Shown: positions 35,847 through 44,273 of the stretch, one piece after another
How positions within the stretch are numbered: the stretch's first letter is position 1
Layout of the letters: the number at the start of each line of letters is the position of its first letter
Assembly: GCA_946612455.1 (NCBI GenBank)
Contig: CAMOER010000011.1
Location: 8,682-72,681 of the forward strand
DNA length: 64,000 nucleotides
Reading direction: 5' to 3'
From: UBA3305 sp002373555
Lineage (GTDB): Bacteria > Bacillota > Clostridia > Lachnospirales > Lachnospiraceae
Made by a program: the position numbers and the translations under genes
Notes under the pieces: generated by a model
Seen by the model: the letters and a program-made list of their open reading frames with translations, nothing else
The model's database searches: none
Told to the model about the DNA's origin: nothing

Positions 35847-36325
35847 TTTAACCCTCCTGAAAATTCTTTTTTAGCGTTCCGAATTGTCTTATTATTTCAG
35901 ATAATACATAATATTGCTGCTGATATATGCAATAATAATATTATTTTCTGACTTTATATTAAACAATCCTGACACAAAAAGTCAAGAGTACGCAATCATT
36001 TATCCTGGCAATCCGAGTACAGTGCAAAAATCTCTATCTGAGATTTATTATGGTCTGAAATGTGCATACGTGCATTTAATAAAGGCAGTTATGGTCTCGT
36101 ATCTCCGTGATATCAGGGACCTAAAAGTTCCCACAGCTGATATACATGCCCAGAACGGCTGCTTCCAGGGCTTTATAAGAAGAAACAAAGACCATAATCA
36201 GACAGCTATCCTCTACTCAAGCACCATTTGAGACCTTAAATACAGAGAACCTGATAACCATGCACCGTCAAAGAGTGAAAATGCAGAAAACAATGCAGCC
36301 ACAGACACATTGAAGTTCTGCAGAA
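35847..36325. other. AT-rich gap without a supported gene
   Basis: About 480 bp, clearly AT-richer than the flanks. An open frame at 35914-36231 lacks a ribosome site and recognisable motifs. The octamer TATGGTCT, the core of the minisatellite next door, recurs here at 36049 and 36090 and in reverse at 36189. The promoter of the nuclease gene should lie at its left end, but no clear boxes were found. Confidence 0.5.
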
Positions 36326-36353
36326 CAAAAAAAGGACAGCCTGATGGCTGTCC
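36326..36353 (-). terminator. Terminator after the second modA
   Basis: Perfect 8-bp stem GGACAGCC / GGCTGTCC with a 4-nt loop, followed on the minus strand by seven Ts. Confidence 0.9.
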
Positions 36354-36373
36354 GGTAATGTTATTTACTTGCT

Positions 36374-37444
36374 TCACGACTCCGGCAGCGTGAATCCGTT
36401 TGCCACCAGCTGCGCCAGCACTTCATCGCTGCACATGAAATCAATGAATACCGTCGCGGTCTCCTGTCTTCCCGTGCTTGTCAGGATCCCCAGACGATAG
36501 GTGGTCGGCGCAAAACCTTCCACGATATGGATCTTCTCGGCTTCCAGCACGGCATCGTTCTGATACACGAAGCCGCAGTCGCAGGTCCCGTCGACCAGCA
36601 GACCGAGCAGTTCTTCCACAGAGGCAGCCAGATAGACTTCCTTCTCCTTGACGCCCTCCCAAAGCTCCTGCTCCTTCAAGGTATCGATCGTATACTCTCC
36701 CACCGGCAGATAGATCGGATCTCCGATCGCGATTGATCCCGCCTTTTCAAGATCTGCGACAGTGATGATGCCGAGTCTCGAATTTCTGGGCACCACGAAG
36801 GCCAGCTCGTTCGTCATCAGCGCATGCACGGAACCATCGATGACCATTCCCGCTTCCTGCAGGGCCGACATATATTTCTTTCCGCCGATCAGGAGCAGAT
36901 CATATGCCGCACCGGATTCGACCTGCTTCTGCAGGTTTTCGGAGGAATCATAGACCATCTCGACAGCGATCTCCGGATGCTGTTCGTTGAACTGCGGGAT
37001 GAACTGCTCATCCATGATCGTCCGCAGGGTCGATGTTGCAGCGACCACAAGCTTTCCGTCGTTGGCAGGTGTTTCCGCAGCGTCCTCCGCTGCAGCTGGC
37101 TCACCGCCTTCTCCGGTTTCCGCGCTCCCGTCTTCTGCAGCTGTCTCCTCACCGGCCGGTGATTCAGATGCTTCCGCTGACGCTTCCGAGCCTTCTTCGC
37201 TCTCTGCCGTCTGACTTTCACCTTCCGCCGCAGTTCCATCCTCTGCAGCGCTTTCCTCCGGCGCTTCGCCTTCCATTGCCGCAGCCGATTCACCGTCCTC
37301 TGCAGTCATGCCTTCCTCTTCCGCCTGACTTTCCGCAGCCTCGGCAGATACACCTGTTCCGGCACTCTCCTCTGACGAACTTCCGCAGCCCGCAATTCCC
37401 AGGACCATCACAGCCGCAAGGATGTATACAAGTATCTTTTTCAT
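36374..37444 (-). CDS. Second ModA-type molybdate-binding lipoprotein, no permease beside it
   Basis: 356 residues. Lipobox MVLGIAGC (Cys20), then an unusually long acidic Ala/Glu/Ser linker (about residues 22-128). A ModA-like domain follows (about 130-356; LVVAATSTLRTIM, VYDSSENLQKQVESGAAYDL, GDPIYLPVGEYT, CDCGFVYQNDA). It binds molybdate or a similar oxyanion outside the membrane. The nearest ModBC is 16 kb away, so it may feed that transporter. Last gene of an operon with a NifX-like protein and an NTP transferase-HD protein, which ties it to Mo-cofactor work. Ribosome site AGAGGA. Confidence 0.87.
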   Translation of the reverse strand: MKKILVYILAAVMVLGIAGCGSSSEESAGTGVSAEAAESQAEEEGMTAEDGESAAAMEGEAPEESAAEDGTAAEGESQTAESEEGSEASAEASESPAGEETAAEDGSAETGEGGEPAAAEDAAETPANDGKLVVAATSTLRTIMDEQFIPQFNEQHPEIAVEMVYDSSENLQKQVESGAAYDLLLIGGKKYMSALQEAGMVIDGSVHALMTNELAFVVPRNSRLGIITVADLEKAGSIAIGDPIYLPVGEYTIDTLKEQELWEGVKEKEVYLAASVEELLGLLVDGTCDCGFVYQNDAVLEAEKIHIVEGFAPTTYRLGILTSTGRQETATVFIDFMCSDEVLAQLVANGFTLPES

Positions 37445-37456
37445 CGCAGTTCCTCT

Positions 37457-38065
37457 TTACTTCTTTTTCTCTTCAGGAGCCTGAAGATCACTGATCGTGG
37501 CATCGATCCGGCCCTGAATGAATTTTTCGATTTCATCTCTTGAAAGTCCGTCCGGGATTTCCAGTTCATCCGGGAGCAGCTCCGCATCCTCATCCGAGAG
37601 AACAAACAGCGTATCCTCCTCCCGTTCGCTCTCTCCGCCGCCGACTTTCTCAAGTGCGGCCGCCAATGCTTCATCCTCTTCATCCCCATGCTCATGGCAT
37701 GAAAAGTCATGGCTGTGACCGACCGGTCCGGGACCGCCGATATAGTCGCGGATCAGCGGCAGCTGGTTCCTGCGGAAACGGATATAGGCACGCTGCGCTT
37801 TCCGTCCGCTGCCGTCGAAACGGCTCACGCCCGCATTGGCCATGATCTCAAAAGGCGCCTTCTCGATCGGCCCGCAAATCACGGCTTCACATTTTTCATC
37901 AATGATCTTCGCCGCAAACAGGAGATTTTCCTCATCCTGTTTCCGCACCGCATCATAGACAGCTTCTTTCTCTGTATCGACCAGAAGAAGCCAGGCAGCC
38001 CGCTGAAAGTCCGCCGCCACCAGACCGTCCGCATTGTCCGTTTCACAGCATATCGCAATCTTCAT
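37457..38065 (-). CDS. NifX/NifB-type molybdenum-cluster-binding domain protein
   Basis: 202 residues. Residues 1-105 match the dinitrogenase FeMo-cofactor biosynthesis (NifX/ORP-like) fold: MKIAICCETD start, FQRAAWLLLVD, CEAVICGPIEKAPFEIM, AGVSRFDGSGRKAQ. A His/Asp-rich patch (GHSHDFSCHEHGDEED) and an acidic tail follow, possibly metal-binding. No nitrogenase genes are present, so storage or delivery of Mo/W is more likely than FeMo-co work. It is 12 nt upstream of the second modA. Confidence 0.7.
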   Translation of the reverse strand: MKIAICCETDNADGLVAADFQRAAWLLLVDTEKEAVYDAVRKQDEENLLFAAKIIDEKCEAVICGPIEKAPFEIMANAGVSRFDGSGRKAQRAYIRFRRNQLPLIRDYIGGPGPVGHSHDFSCHEHGDEEDEALAAALEKVGGGESEREEDTLFVLSDEDAELLPDELEIPDGLSRDEIEKFIQGRIDATISDLQAPEEKKK

Positions 38066-38116
38066 ATGGATTCACCCTGATATTTATTTGCCTCCTGCGA
38101 GACTTTTATTATTTTA

Positions 38117-39295
38117 TCATTCCTGCCCGGATTGTTCAATGTACAATTGTTCGCATCGCTTTGCCAGCGCATATCTGCGTTCAAAAGATCTCATGGCATC
38201 GGGATCATTTCTGAACTTCTCCCTTTTCGGGGCGAACCGTTCGTCGATGGTCACCCGGGTACTCCGCCGGATCATCTTGTCCGCCAGGAAAACGATCAGG
38301 TTCTCGTTCAGCTTCTGCGTATATTCTTCCGGAAGTTCCGTGTGCGTCCGTACCAGCGAGGAGACCCGCTCATACCCCAGATCCAAAAGGCAGTCCGCGC
38401 CTGCCTCCGCATGCTTTTTCAGGCCTTTTGCGATATCATGCAGCATCCCCCCGGCATAGCAGAGATCCGCATCCAGTCCGGTCTTTTCCGCCATTTCACG
38501 CGCCAGCGCCGCGACCGCAGCTGAATGCGCCAGCAGGCTCTGATCGACGACGAAGAACCGCAGGATCTCTTCACAGCGTTCTCTGTCCGGGCACCTTCGC
38601 TGCTCCGCCTCCGAAAGCAGCCTTGCAAATGCCTCCGGCGTATCCGAATCCATGATCGAGCCGTGATCCGGCGTCCAAAGACGCACGGTCTTCATGTTCT
38701 CCGAAAGATACGCGCCACGCAGGCCGCCTCTGCCTTCAAATGCGAGGAACTTATCCAGCGCAGCGGCATTGATAAATATCGGATGACCCGGCTCGCCGCA
38801 GCATTCCGGATAGATCGCATCCGGCCCGGCAGAGCAGGCCGTCGTCAGGATCTTTCTGATCGTAAACGGTGCTGTCATCGGCACATCCACCGGCAGCGTC
38901 AGGACGCCCGAGACATCCTCCGGTGCGCACCCGGGCTGCAGTGAACGGGCATGCGGTCCGTCCGGTCCCTCGGCGGCAGCTGCCGCTGCATAGACATCCT
39001 TCACATACTGCAGACCGATCTTCAGCGAATCATACATATGGGTCGCTGCATACGCCGGATTGTGCAGAAAGACCACTTCCCGCTCTCCGTTCTCCGGATA
39101 ATGCGCCCGCACAGCGGAAATGATATCTTCCGCCCGGTAACCGGTGATCACCAGCGCCCGGTCGATGCCCATCCCGAAATAAGTATCCAGTTCTCTGATG
39201 ATATTTTCGATGCCGTCCACTTTCATGAGGGGTTTGAAATCACCCATCCTCGAGGAAAGTCCGGCAGCGGAAATGATCAGCGTAAATCTGTTCAT
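38117..39295 (-). CDS. MocA-like NTP transferase fused to an HD domain
   Basis: 392 residues. Residues 1-230: cofactor nucleotidyltransferase with intact loop AAGLSSRMGDFKP at 10-22, metal motif LPVDVP at 134-139 and GEPGHP at 167-172. Residues 250-385: HD domain with His257, His286-Asp287 (LHDIAKG) and a later Asp, as in metal-dependent phosphohydrolases. I recall this as the DVU_1551 family type found with molybdenum aldehyde oxidoreductases. The likely job is adding CMP to molybdopterin for the Mop-type enzyme, with the HD part perhaps removing or tuning the nucleotide (inference). Confidence 0.82.
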   Translation of the reverse strand: MNRFTLIISAAGLSSRMGDFKPLMKVDGIENIIRELDTYFGMGIDRALVITGYRAEDIISAVRAHYPENGEREVVFLHNPAYAATHMYDSLKIGLQYVKDVYAAAAAAEGPDGPHARSLQPGCAPEDVSGVLTLPVDVPMTAPFTIRKILTTACSAGPDAIYPECCGEPGHPIFINAAALDKFLAFEGRGGLRGAYLSENMKTVRLWTPDHGSIMDSDTPEAFARLLSEAEQRRCPDRERCEEILRFFVVDQSLLAHSAAVAALAREMAEKTGLDADLCYAGGMLHDIAKGLKKHAEAGADCLLDLGYERVSSLVRTHTELPEEYTQKLNENLIVFLADKMIRRSTRVTIDERFAPKREKFRNDPDAMRSFERRYALAKRCEQLYIEQSGQE

Positions 39296-39414
39296 GATAA
39301 ACCCGTCCTGTCCTTTTTACGGCATGCTTTTGCCGGATCCGCAAAGCGGAGCATTACATTCCGTTTTGCTGCATGCGCATGATTCCGGCTTCATTCCGGC
39401 ATTCCCGGGTAAAA

Positions 39415-39443
39415 ATTATACGCTATCCGGGGATTGAAAACAA
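39415..39443 (-). promoter_or_regulatory. Promoter of the NTP transferase-HD / nifX-like / modA2 operon
   Basis: Minus-strand TTGTTT (39438-39443), 17-bp spacer, TATAAT (39415-39420). No ModE box is visible nearby. Confidence 0.65.
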
Positions 39444-39449
39444 TAATTT

Positions 39450-39875
39450 TCAGCCTCTGATCAGAAAGAGTCCGACCGCGCAGACAGCCACGCCTGCGAG
39501 CTGCTTCAGCGTGATCGTCTCCCGGAACAGAAAATAGCCGATAAAAAGGAGTGCGGTCGCAAGACAGATATTGCAGGTAAGCGCGCCGTTCGACACTTTC
39601 CAGCCGGCCCGATACAGAAAAACATAGCCGGCTTCCAGCCCGACGATCGCCAGTCCCAGCACGAAGGACGTCCAGTTGATCTTTGACATCTCAGCCAGGA
39701 CATTGGACGGTCTGACATAAAAAACAAACGCCGCGAAGGAAATGGCCGCACCGATCAGATAGGTGACGGTCAGGCCGGCAAAGGCATTCACTTCACCGGG
39801 CATGGATTTCTGACAGATGTTGTAAAAGCAGTTCGAACCGACGATGAGCAGCAGGGGCCAAAGCATATTCCACAT
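39450..39875 (-). CDS. EamA/DMT-type half transporter
   Basis: 141 residues with five membrane helices; one EamA unit (KINWTSFVLGLAIVGLEAGY and LFRETITLKQLAGVAVC), half the size of common DMT exporters, so it would need to dimerise. Substrate unknown. It has its own promoter and a leader with a terminator-like hairpin, so it is regulated apart from its neighbours. ATG 39875 follows GGAG. Confidence 0.75.
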   Translation of the reverse strand: MWNMLWPLLLIVGSNCFYNICQKSMPGEVNAFAGLTVTYLIGAAISFAAFVFYVRPSNVLAEMSKINWTSFVLGLAIVGLEAGYVFLYRAGWKVSNGALTCNICLATALLFIGYFLFRETITLKQLAGVAVCAVGLFLIRG

Positions 39876-39932
39876 AACAGTACTCCATTCCGCCGTCCGC
39901 TGACGGCTGAGATATTACGGGTGTGGGAGACA

Positions 39933-40036
39933 GAAAGAAAAAGAGCCACCGTCCGGAAGGATGGTGGCAATCTCAAACATAATTGTTCTGACTTCTCACG
40001 CTGTAAAATTGTATCATAAGGAAGGTTTTCAGTCAA
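39933..40036 (-). promoter_or_regulatory. EamA promoter and leader with intrinsic terminator
   Basis: Promoter TTGACT (40031-40036), 17-bp spacer, TACAAT (40008-40013). About 30 nt after the expected start is a 10-bp stem GCCACCATCC / GGACGGTGGC (39945-39968, one G-T pair) followed by CTTTTTCTTTC, still more than 50 nt before the gene. TGAGAT before the stem could pair with ATCTCA after the T-run as an alternative fold. It looks like attenuation; no known riboswitch class was recognised. Confidence 0.55.
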
Positions 40037-40069
40037 TCCGAAACAGCATTGCGCGGCCGGCGGGAACCC

Positions 40070-41992
40070 TCACTCCAGCCGGAATCCGCAGATCCGGCAG
40101 TCTCTCGTTCCCAGCACCGCATAGTTTTCATACACCGCCGGCGATGCTTCTACCGTGACATGATCAAAGTCGAACATATCGTATTCTTCCCCGGTCAGCC
40201 CGTCCAGCAGATACAGCTTCCCGGAGGCACTGCAGTAGAGCACGGCGCCGCTGCCGTCCGGCTTATACACACAGACCGGCGACGACCAGGCGTAGGACGC
40301 TTCCTGCTCCCAGATGACCGTTCCGGTCTTCTTTTCGATGCAGGCCAGCACACCGTGTCCGGTATCCTTCGTCATCGAGACCGTTACGTAGATATAATCC
40401 GCTAACGCATTCTTCCCGCAGGCGATCGTCGACTGAATTCCGCCGGAAACGCCTTCCAGCGTATGGCAGTTATACTCTTTCTGCCACACGATCTCCCCGG
40501 TCTCCGCATCGATCTTGAAGACCGGCACCACGGCTTCGCTGCTCGCACGCCATCCCTTGTGGAACGACGGGCCGATATACAGATACAGTTTTCCGTCTTC
40601 CGCAGAAAGCACCGGCGAGGAGTTCGTATCATCCAGCGTATCCTGCACCCAGACGAGCTGCAGTGTGTTCAAATCCAGACACATCAGATTGCCGCCGTTG
40701 TCGCCGACGAACAGATATCCGCCGTAAACGGACGCACTCGTCTCCATGCCGACCCAGTATTCGCTGCCGGTCCGTTTTCCCATGTACTTCCACTTACACA
40801 CCTGATCCGGATCGACGGACAGCGTTCCGGCTGCTTCGTCGTACTTCGAATTCAGATGGATCAGATACAGCACACCGTTCTCACCCGGCCAGATCAGCGT
40901 GTCGGATGCAGCATCCACCAGCGGCGAGGAATCGAAAAAGCTGACGCTCCGGTCGGCGAATTCATCGCCGTTTCCGAAGGTATACAGCACGCTGCCGTCG
41001 ATCAGGCTGATGATGAACGCGCGGGATCGTCCGTTCGTACTGTTGTAGCCGGAGCCGACATAGAGGATCGGAAGCCCTCTGGGATCCAGCGCGCCGGCGC
41101 CCTTGAACGTGTAACCGATATCCAGCACATCCCTTGTCGGCTCTCCTGTCTTCAGATCCAAGAAATAGATCTTCCCGTCCAGACAGGCGTAAATGACTTC
41201 GACCAGATCATCGTCTGCCTTCGCGCTGTCATACATGTTCATGACAGCTTTGGTCTCTTTCGGCCATTTCACGATCAGCGGCTGGCCGGTCCAGCCGCTT
41301 CCAGTCCATGTTTTATCCTTATAGGTACGGCTGCCGGTCTTCACGGTCCACAGATTGTTCAGCATATGCGCCTGCATATCCGCTGTACCGAAAGCCGGCG
41401 CGTCACGGAAGGAATTCCCGCGGAAGGTCACGATGCCGGGCAGATCCGTATAACCGCTGCCGGCGCCGAAATCGATATTGTACCAGGGCGTAAATGTGTC
41501 CGTCTCCGAAAGAACAGTATCATTGACCATGATCTGCGTGGAGGTGATCAGATTGTCCGGTTCGGTGCCGGAAACGGCATGCGGGCTGAAAGATGCCGGC
41601 AGCTCGGCATCTGCTTCTGCTGGATCCTCCGCGGAGCCTGACGCCGTAAGTAATCCGGCGCCGGCGGGGGCGGCATCCCCGGAAGCCGTTTCATTCTGCA
41701 GCGCAGCTTCCTCTTCCGCCTGTTTCCGCTCCTCTGCCTGCCGCTTATGCTCTTCGATCCGCGCGGATATCTGCTGTCTGACATCCGCCGCTTTCTGCAC
41801 GATCACCGGCCCGGCCAGTCGGATGAACAGCGCCGCCAGCGCGATCACAACGACAGCCATGACCGTCCTCCTGATGCGCCTCGCTCTTCTCGCTTTTTTC
41901 CTCCTGCGCGCTTTGATCAGCGCGTCCCGCTGCTGTTTTCTCTTATCGTAGGAACCCGTAAGCGTGATGTTTTTCCGGTCTTCTGCTGACAA
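40070..41992 (-). CDS. Membrane-anchored PQQ-binding-like beta-propeller protein
   Basis: 640 residues. A basic cytoplasmic tail (1-43), one membrane helix (44-66), a Glu/Ala-rich coiled spacer, then an eight-bladed PQQ/WD-like propeller (about 170-640) with blades marked by repeats such as GKIYFLDLKTGEPT, GNLMCLDLNTLQLVW and GKLYLLDGLTGEEY. Faces outside. BamB-like or sensor-type scaffold; no catalytic residues were recognised. TTG start behind GGAGG, 12 nt after the methyltransferase-CoA ligase gene, so it is likely in that operon. Confidence 0.78.
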   Translation of the reverse strand: MSAEDRKNITLTGSYDKRKQQRDALIKARRRKKARRARRIRRTVMAVVVIALAALFIRLAGPVIVQKAADVRQQISARIEEHKRQAEERKQAEEEAALQNETASGDAAPAGAGLLTASGSAEDPAEADAELPASFSPHAVSGTEPDNLITSTQIMVNDTVLSETDTFTPWYNIDFGAGSGYTDLPGIVTFRGNSFRDAPAFGTADMQAHMLNNLWTVKTGSRTYKDKTWTGSGWTGQPLIVKWPKETKAVMNMYDSAKADDDLVEVIYACLDGKIYFLDLKTGEPTRDVLDIGYTFKGAGALDPRGLPILYVGSGYNSTNGRSRAFIISLIDGSVLYTFGNGDEFADRSVSFFDSSPLVDAASDTLIWPGENGVLYLIHLNSKYDEAAGTLSVDPDQVCKWKYMGKRTGSEYWVGMETSASVYGGYLFVGDNGGNLMCLDLNTLQLVWVQDTLDDTNSSPVLSAEDGKLYLYIGPSFHKGWRASSEAVVPVFKIDAETGEIVWQKEYNCHTLEGVSGGIQSTIACGKNALADYIYVTVSMTKDTGHGVLACIEKKTGTVIWEQEASYAWSSPVCVYKPDGSGAVLYCSASGKLYLLDGLTGEEYDMFDFDHVTVEASPAVYENYAVLGTRDCRICGFRLE

Positions 41993-42004
41993 TGAAATGC
42001 CTCC

Positions 42005-43909
42005 TTATACTTCCTGCAGACGGCGCTTCACAGTACCCGTGGATGCCGGGAAATCTCCGAAGGCAAGCTCGTACGCGGTTCCCTCTCCCAGGTGCGTTCC
42101 GACTGCCTTTCCGATCCTCTCCCGGATCATGTTTTCGTCCGTTTCCGGCTCTTTTTTTACAGTAAACACCAGCTTTTGCGCTGTTCTGTCATAACCGGCC
42201 TGATAATCGGCGATGCCCGGGATCCCGTAGATCCATTCATCCAGCATCCCGATCGAAATGCGCTGTCCGCCCGGCAGTCTGACAGAATCCGCGATCCTTC
42301 CCATCACCTTCCGGAGCCGCGGCTTCAGGCAGCCGCAGGGACAGGGTACCGTGTCCATGGCGCCCAGATCACCGGTACGGTAGCGGATGAGCGGCATACC
42401 CTTCCGGCCGGGCGTGGTAACGACGATCTCGCCGTAATCCCCGTCTGCCGCAGCCTCCCCGGTCTCCGGATCGATGATCTCCAGAAAAAGATCGTCATCC
42501 CGCAGATGATACGACTGTCTGGCGCCGCACTGTACGCCGCCGCCATAGCCGGTCTCCGTCATGCCCCAGTGGGTAAATACGGTCGTCTTCCAGACATTTG
42601 CGATCTGCTGCATCACCGATTCCGGCACATAATCGCCCGACAGAAGAACGGTCTTCGGCCGGAGCTCCGGATGTGATACCGAAAGCCGGAACATCTGTGA
42701 CGGAATGCCGATCAGTGTATCGGCATCCTTCGCCTGCTCCGCGGCCTCCGCATCATCGCGGATAAAGCCGTACACATCTGTCTGCGCCGGAAGATGCGCC
42801 AGCCCTTCCTTCAGCAGACCGCCGACGGAAAAATGCGCCGGCCCCTCCATGAAGACAGCCGTTCTGTATCCCGGCTTCACCAGGAACCGGATCCCCCGGT
42901 TAAAGAAATCCGCGGTTTTTTCCAGGTCCTCCGCCGTGAAGAACAGGCGTTTTTTTATGCCGGTGCTGCCGGAGCTTCTGATCGTGATCACCCGGGCGAT
43001 CTCCTTCGGGGATACACAGAGCAGATCCTCCGGATTCTCTCTGACTTCCTCCGCCGTTGTGAAAGGCAGCCCCGCAAAAGTTCCGGTACCTTCCGCTATG
43101 CCTTCGCCGAACGATAACCCGTCAAATTTTTTCTTATAAAACCGGCTGTTTTCCGCCGCGTACCGAACCGTATCATACAGTTCCGATCTGCCCGCGACCA
43201 AATAGAAATACCCGCATTTCCGCCGTTTCAGATATTCCAGCGGAAGTCCCAGCGTGTCTTCCAGCTGTTCCGCTCCTTCCTCAAAGATCAGCTGGCCGAC
43301 ATAGCCCGGCAGGATCTCCGAGCAGTCCTGCATCTCCAGGACGGAAAAGCCGCTCTTCCGGAATTCCCGCAGAAATTCGCCTGCCGTCGGAAGACGGCCG
43401 ATGCGGCAGGAAGGGACAGCTGCTTCCGGTGCAGACTGCACTGTCATGACCGCCTCTCCGTTCTGCTCTTCTTCCGTCTCTTCCGCTCTCGCATACAGAT
43501 CCGAAAGCAGTACCTTGCCGCCCGGTTTCAGCACACGGCGGATCTCCGCGAGCGCCCGCGCAGGATCCTGCAGGCGCGTGTAGACGCACTCCAGAAAAAC
43601 CAGATCGGCGGAATGATCCTGCACCGGCAGCTGTTCGGCAGTACCTTTCAGGAACGTGATCCGGCTCCTGCACAGCACTGCTCCGGTCTCATCTGCCAGC
43701 GTGGGCTCCACGCCGGTCAGATTCCATGCCGGATATGCTTCTGCGAGCCGGGAAAGCGTACCGCCTTCCCCGCAGCCGATATCCAGGACAGATATTGCTG
43801 TATGCAGATCCGGCTTCGGATACAGAGCTGCCGCCTCCAGCATCTGCTCTGTCACGCTGATACCGCCGGGCCGGTGGCATATGCAGTTTTCGGTACTCCT
43901 GTTCTTCAT
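42005..43909 (-). CDS. SAM methyltransferase fused to AMP-dependent CoA ligase
   Basis: 634 residues. Residues 15-200: class I methyltransferase with SAM motif VLDIGCGEGG at 42-51 and LKPGGKVLLSDLY. Residues 225-634: PaaK-like acyl-CoA ligase with adenylate loop IRSSGSTGIKKR, THWGMTETGYGGG, and YRTGDLGAMDT with a CPCGC metal motif. I recall separate families for these two parts in Desulfovibrio (DVU_1556 methyltransferase, DVU_1553 CoA ligase) in the same aldehyde oxidoreductase neighbourhood; here they are one chain. The substrate is unknown, probably an organic acid linked to the pathway. The ribosome site before ATG 43909 is weak. Confidence 0.82.
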   Translation of the reverse strand: MKNRSTENCICHRPGGISVTEQMLEAAALYPKPDLHTAISVLDIGCGEGGTLSRLAEAYPAWNLTGVEPTLADETGAVLCRSRITFLKGTAEQLPVQDHSADLVFLECVYTRLQDPARALAEIRRVLKPGGKVLLSDLYARAEETEEEQNGEAVMTVQSAPEAAVPSCRIGRLPTAGEFLREFRKSGFSVLEMQDCSEILPGYVGQLIFEEGAEQLEDTLGLPLEYLKRRKCGYFYLVAGRSELYDTVRYAAENSRFYKKKFDGLSFGEGIAEGTGTFAGLPFTTAEEVRENPEDLLCVSPKEIARVITIRSSGSTGIKKRLFFTAEDLEKTADFFNRGIRFLVKPGYRTAVFMEGPAHFSVGGLLKEGLAHLPAQTDVYGFIRDDAEAAEQAKDADTLIGIPSQMFRLSVSHPELRPKTVLLSGDYVPESVMQQIANVWKTTVFTHWGMTETGYGGGVQCGARQSYHLRDDDLFLEIIDPETGEAAADGDYGEIVVTTPGRKGMPLIRYRTGDLGAMDTVPCPCGCLKPRLRKVMGRIADSVRLPGGQRISIGMLDEWIYGIPGIADYQAGYDRTAQKLVFTVKKEPETDENMIRERIGKAVGTHLGEGTAYELAFGDFPASTGTVKRRLQEV

Positions 43910-43927
43910 TCGCCATGTTACCTTTAT

Positions 43928-44267
43928 AATGCTTCCGTAAAACCGCAGGCTCTGCGGCGAGGATCCTTCAGTCGCAGGCTCCTTCAGGATGACAGTATTG
44001 ACCCCTGCAGCATCCCTGTTAAAAGACTGCACCGGACAGCTGTACCGGCACGCTGGTGCCGGGAACTGTGTAGTGGAGAGCGACAGGATCGGGCGAAATT
44101 GCCGCCGATTTTTCAACACGCTTTATTCGTTGGAAAATCAGTGTGCAGATATTTCGTCCCGGATCCGAAGCAATCGGAGCGATTCCTGTTTCCGGCACCA
44201 GCATGCCGGGACAGCGTCTCCTTCAAATGCTTCCGTAAAACTGCAGTCTCTGCGGCGAGGATCCTTC
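43928..44267. repeat. REPIN-like element: imperfect 190-bp palindrome between direct repeats
   Basis: A 42-nt sequence beginning AATGCTTCCGTAAAA occurs at 43928 and again at 44226 (three or so mismatches, 298 bp apart). Between them 44033-44218 folds back on itself: GCTGTACCGGCACGCTGGTG matches the complement of the right side at about 75 percent, with the centre near GATTTTTCAACACG. GTCATCCTGAAGG-type repeat sequence sits at the left end (minus strand, 43961-43993). The element fills the gap between the methyltransferase and radical SAM genes and carries the latter's stop codon region. Confidence 0.65.
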
Positions 44268-44273
44268 GCAGGC

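Noticed and set aside
35914..36231. 105-residue plus-strand open frame
   Set aside because: TTG start, no ribosome site, AT-rich, no motif. Openness is expected by chance in such sequence.
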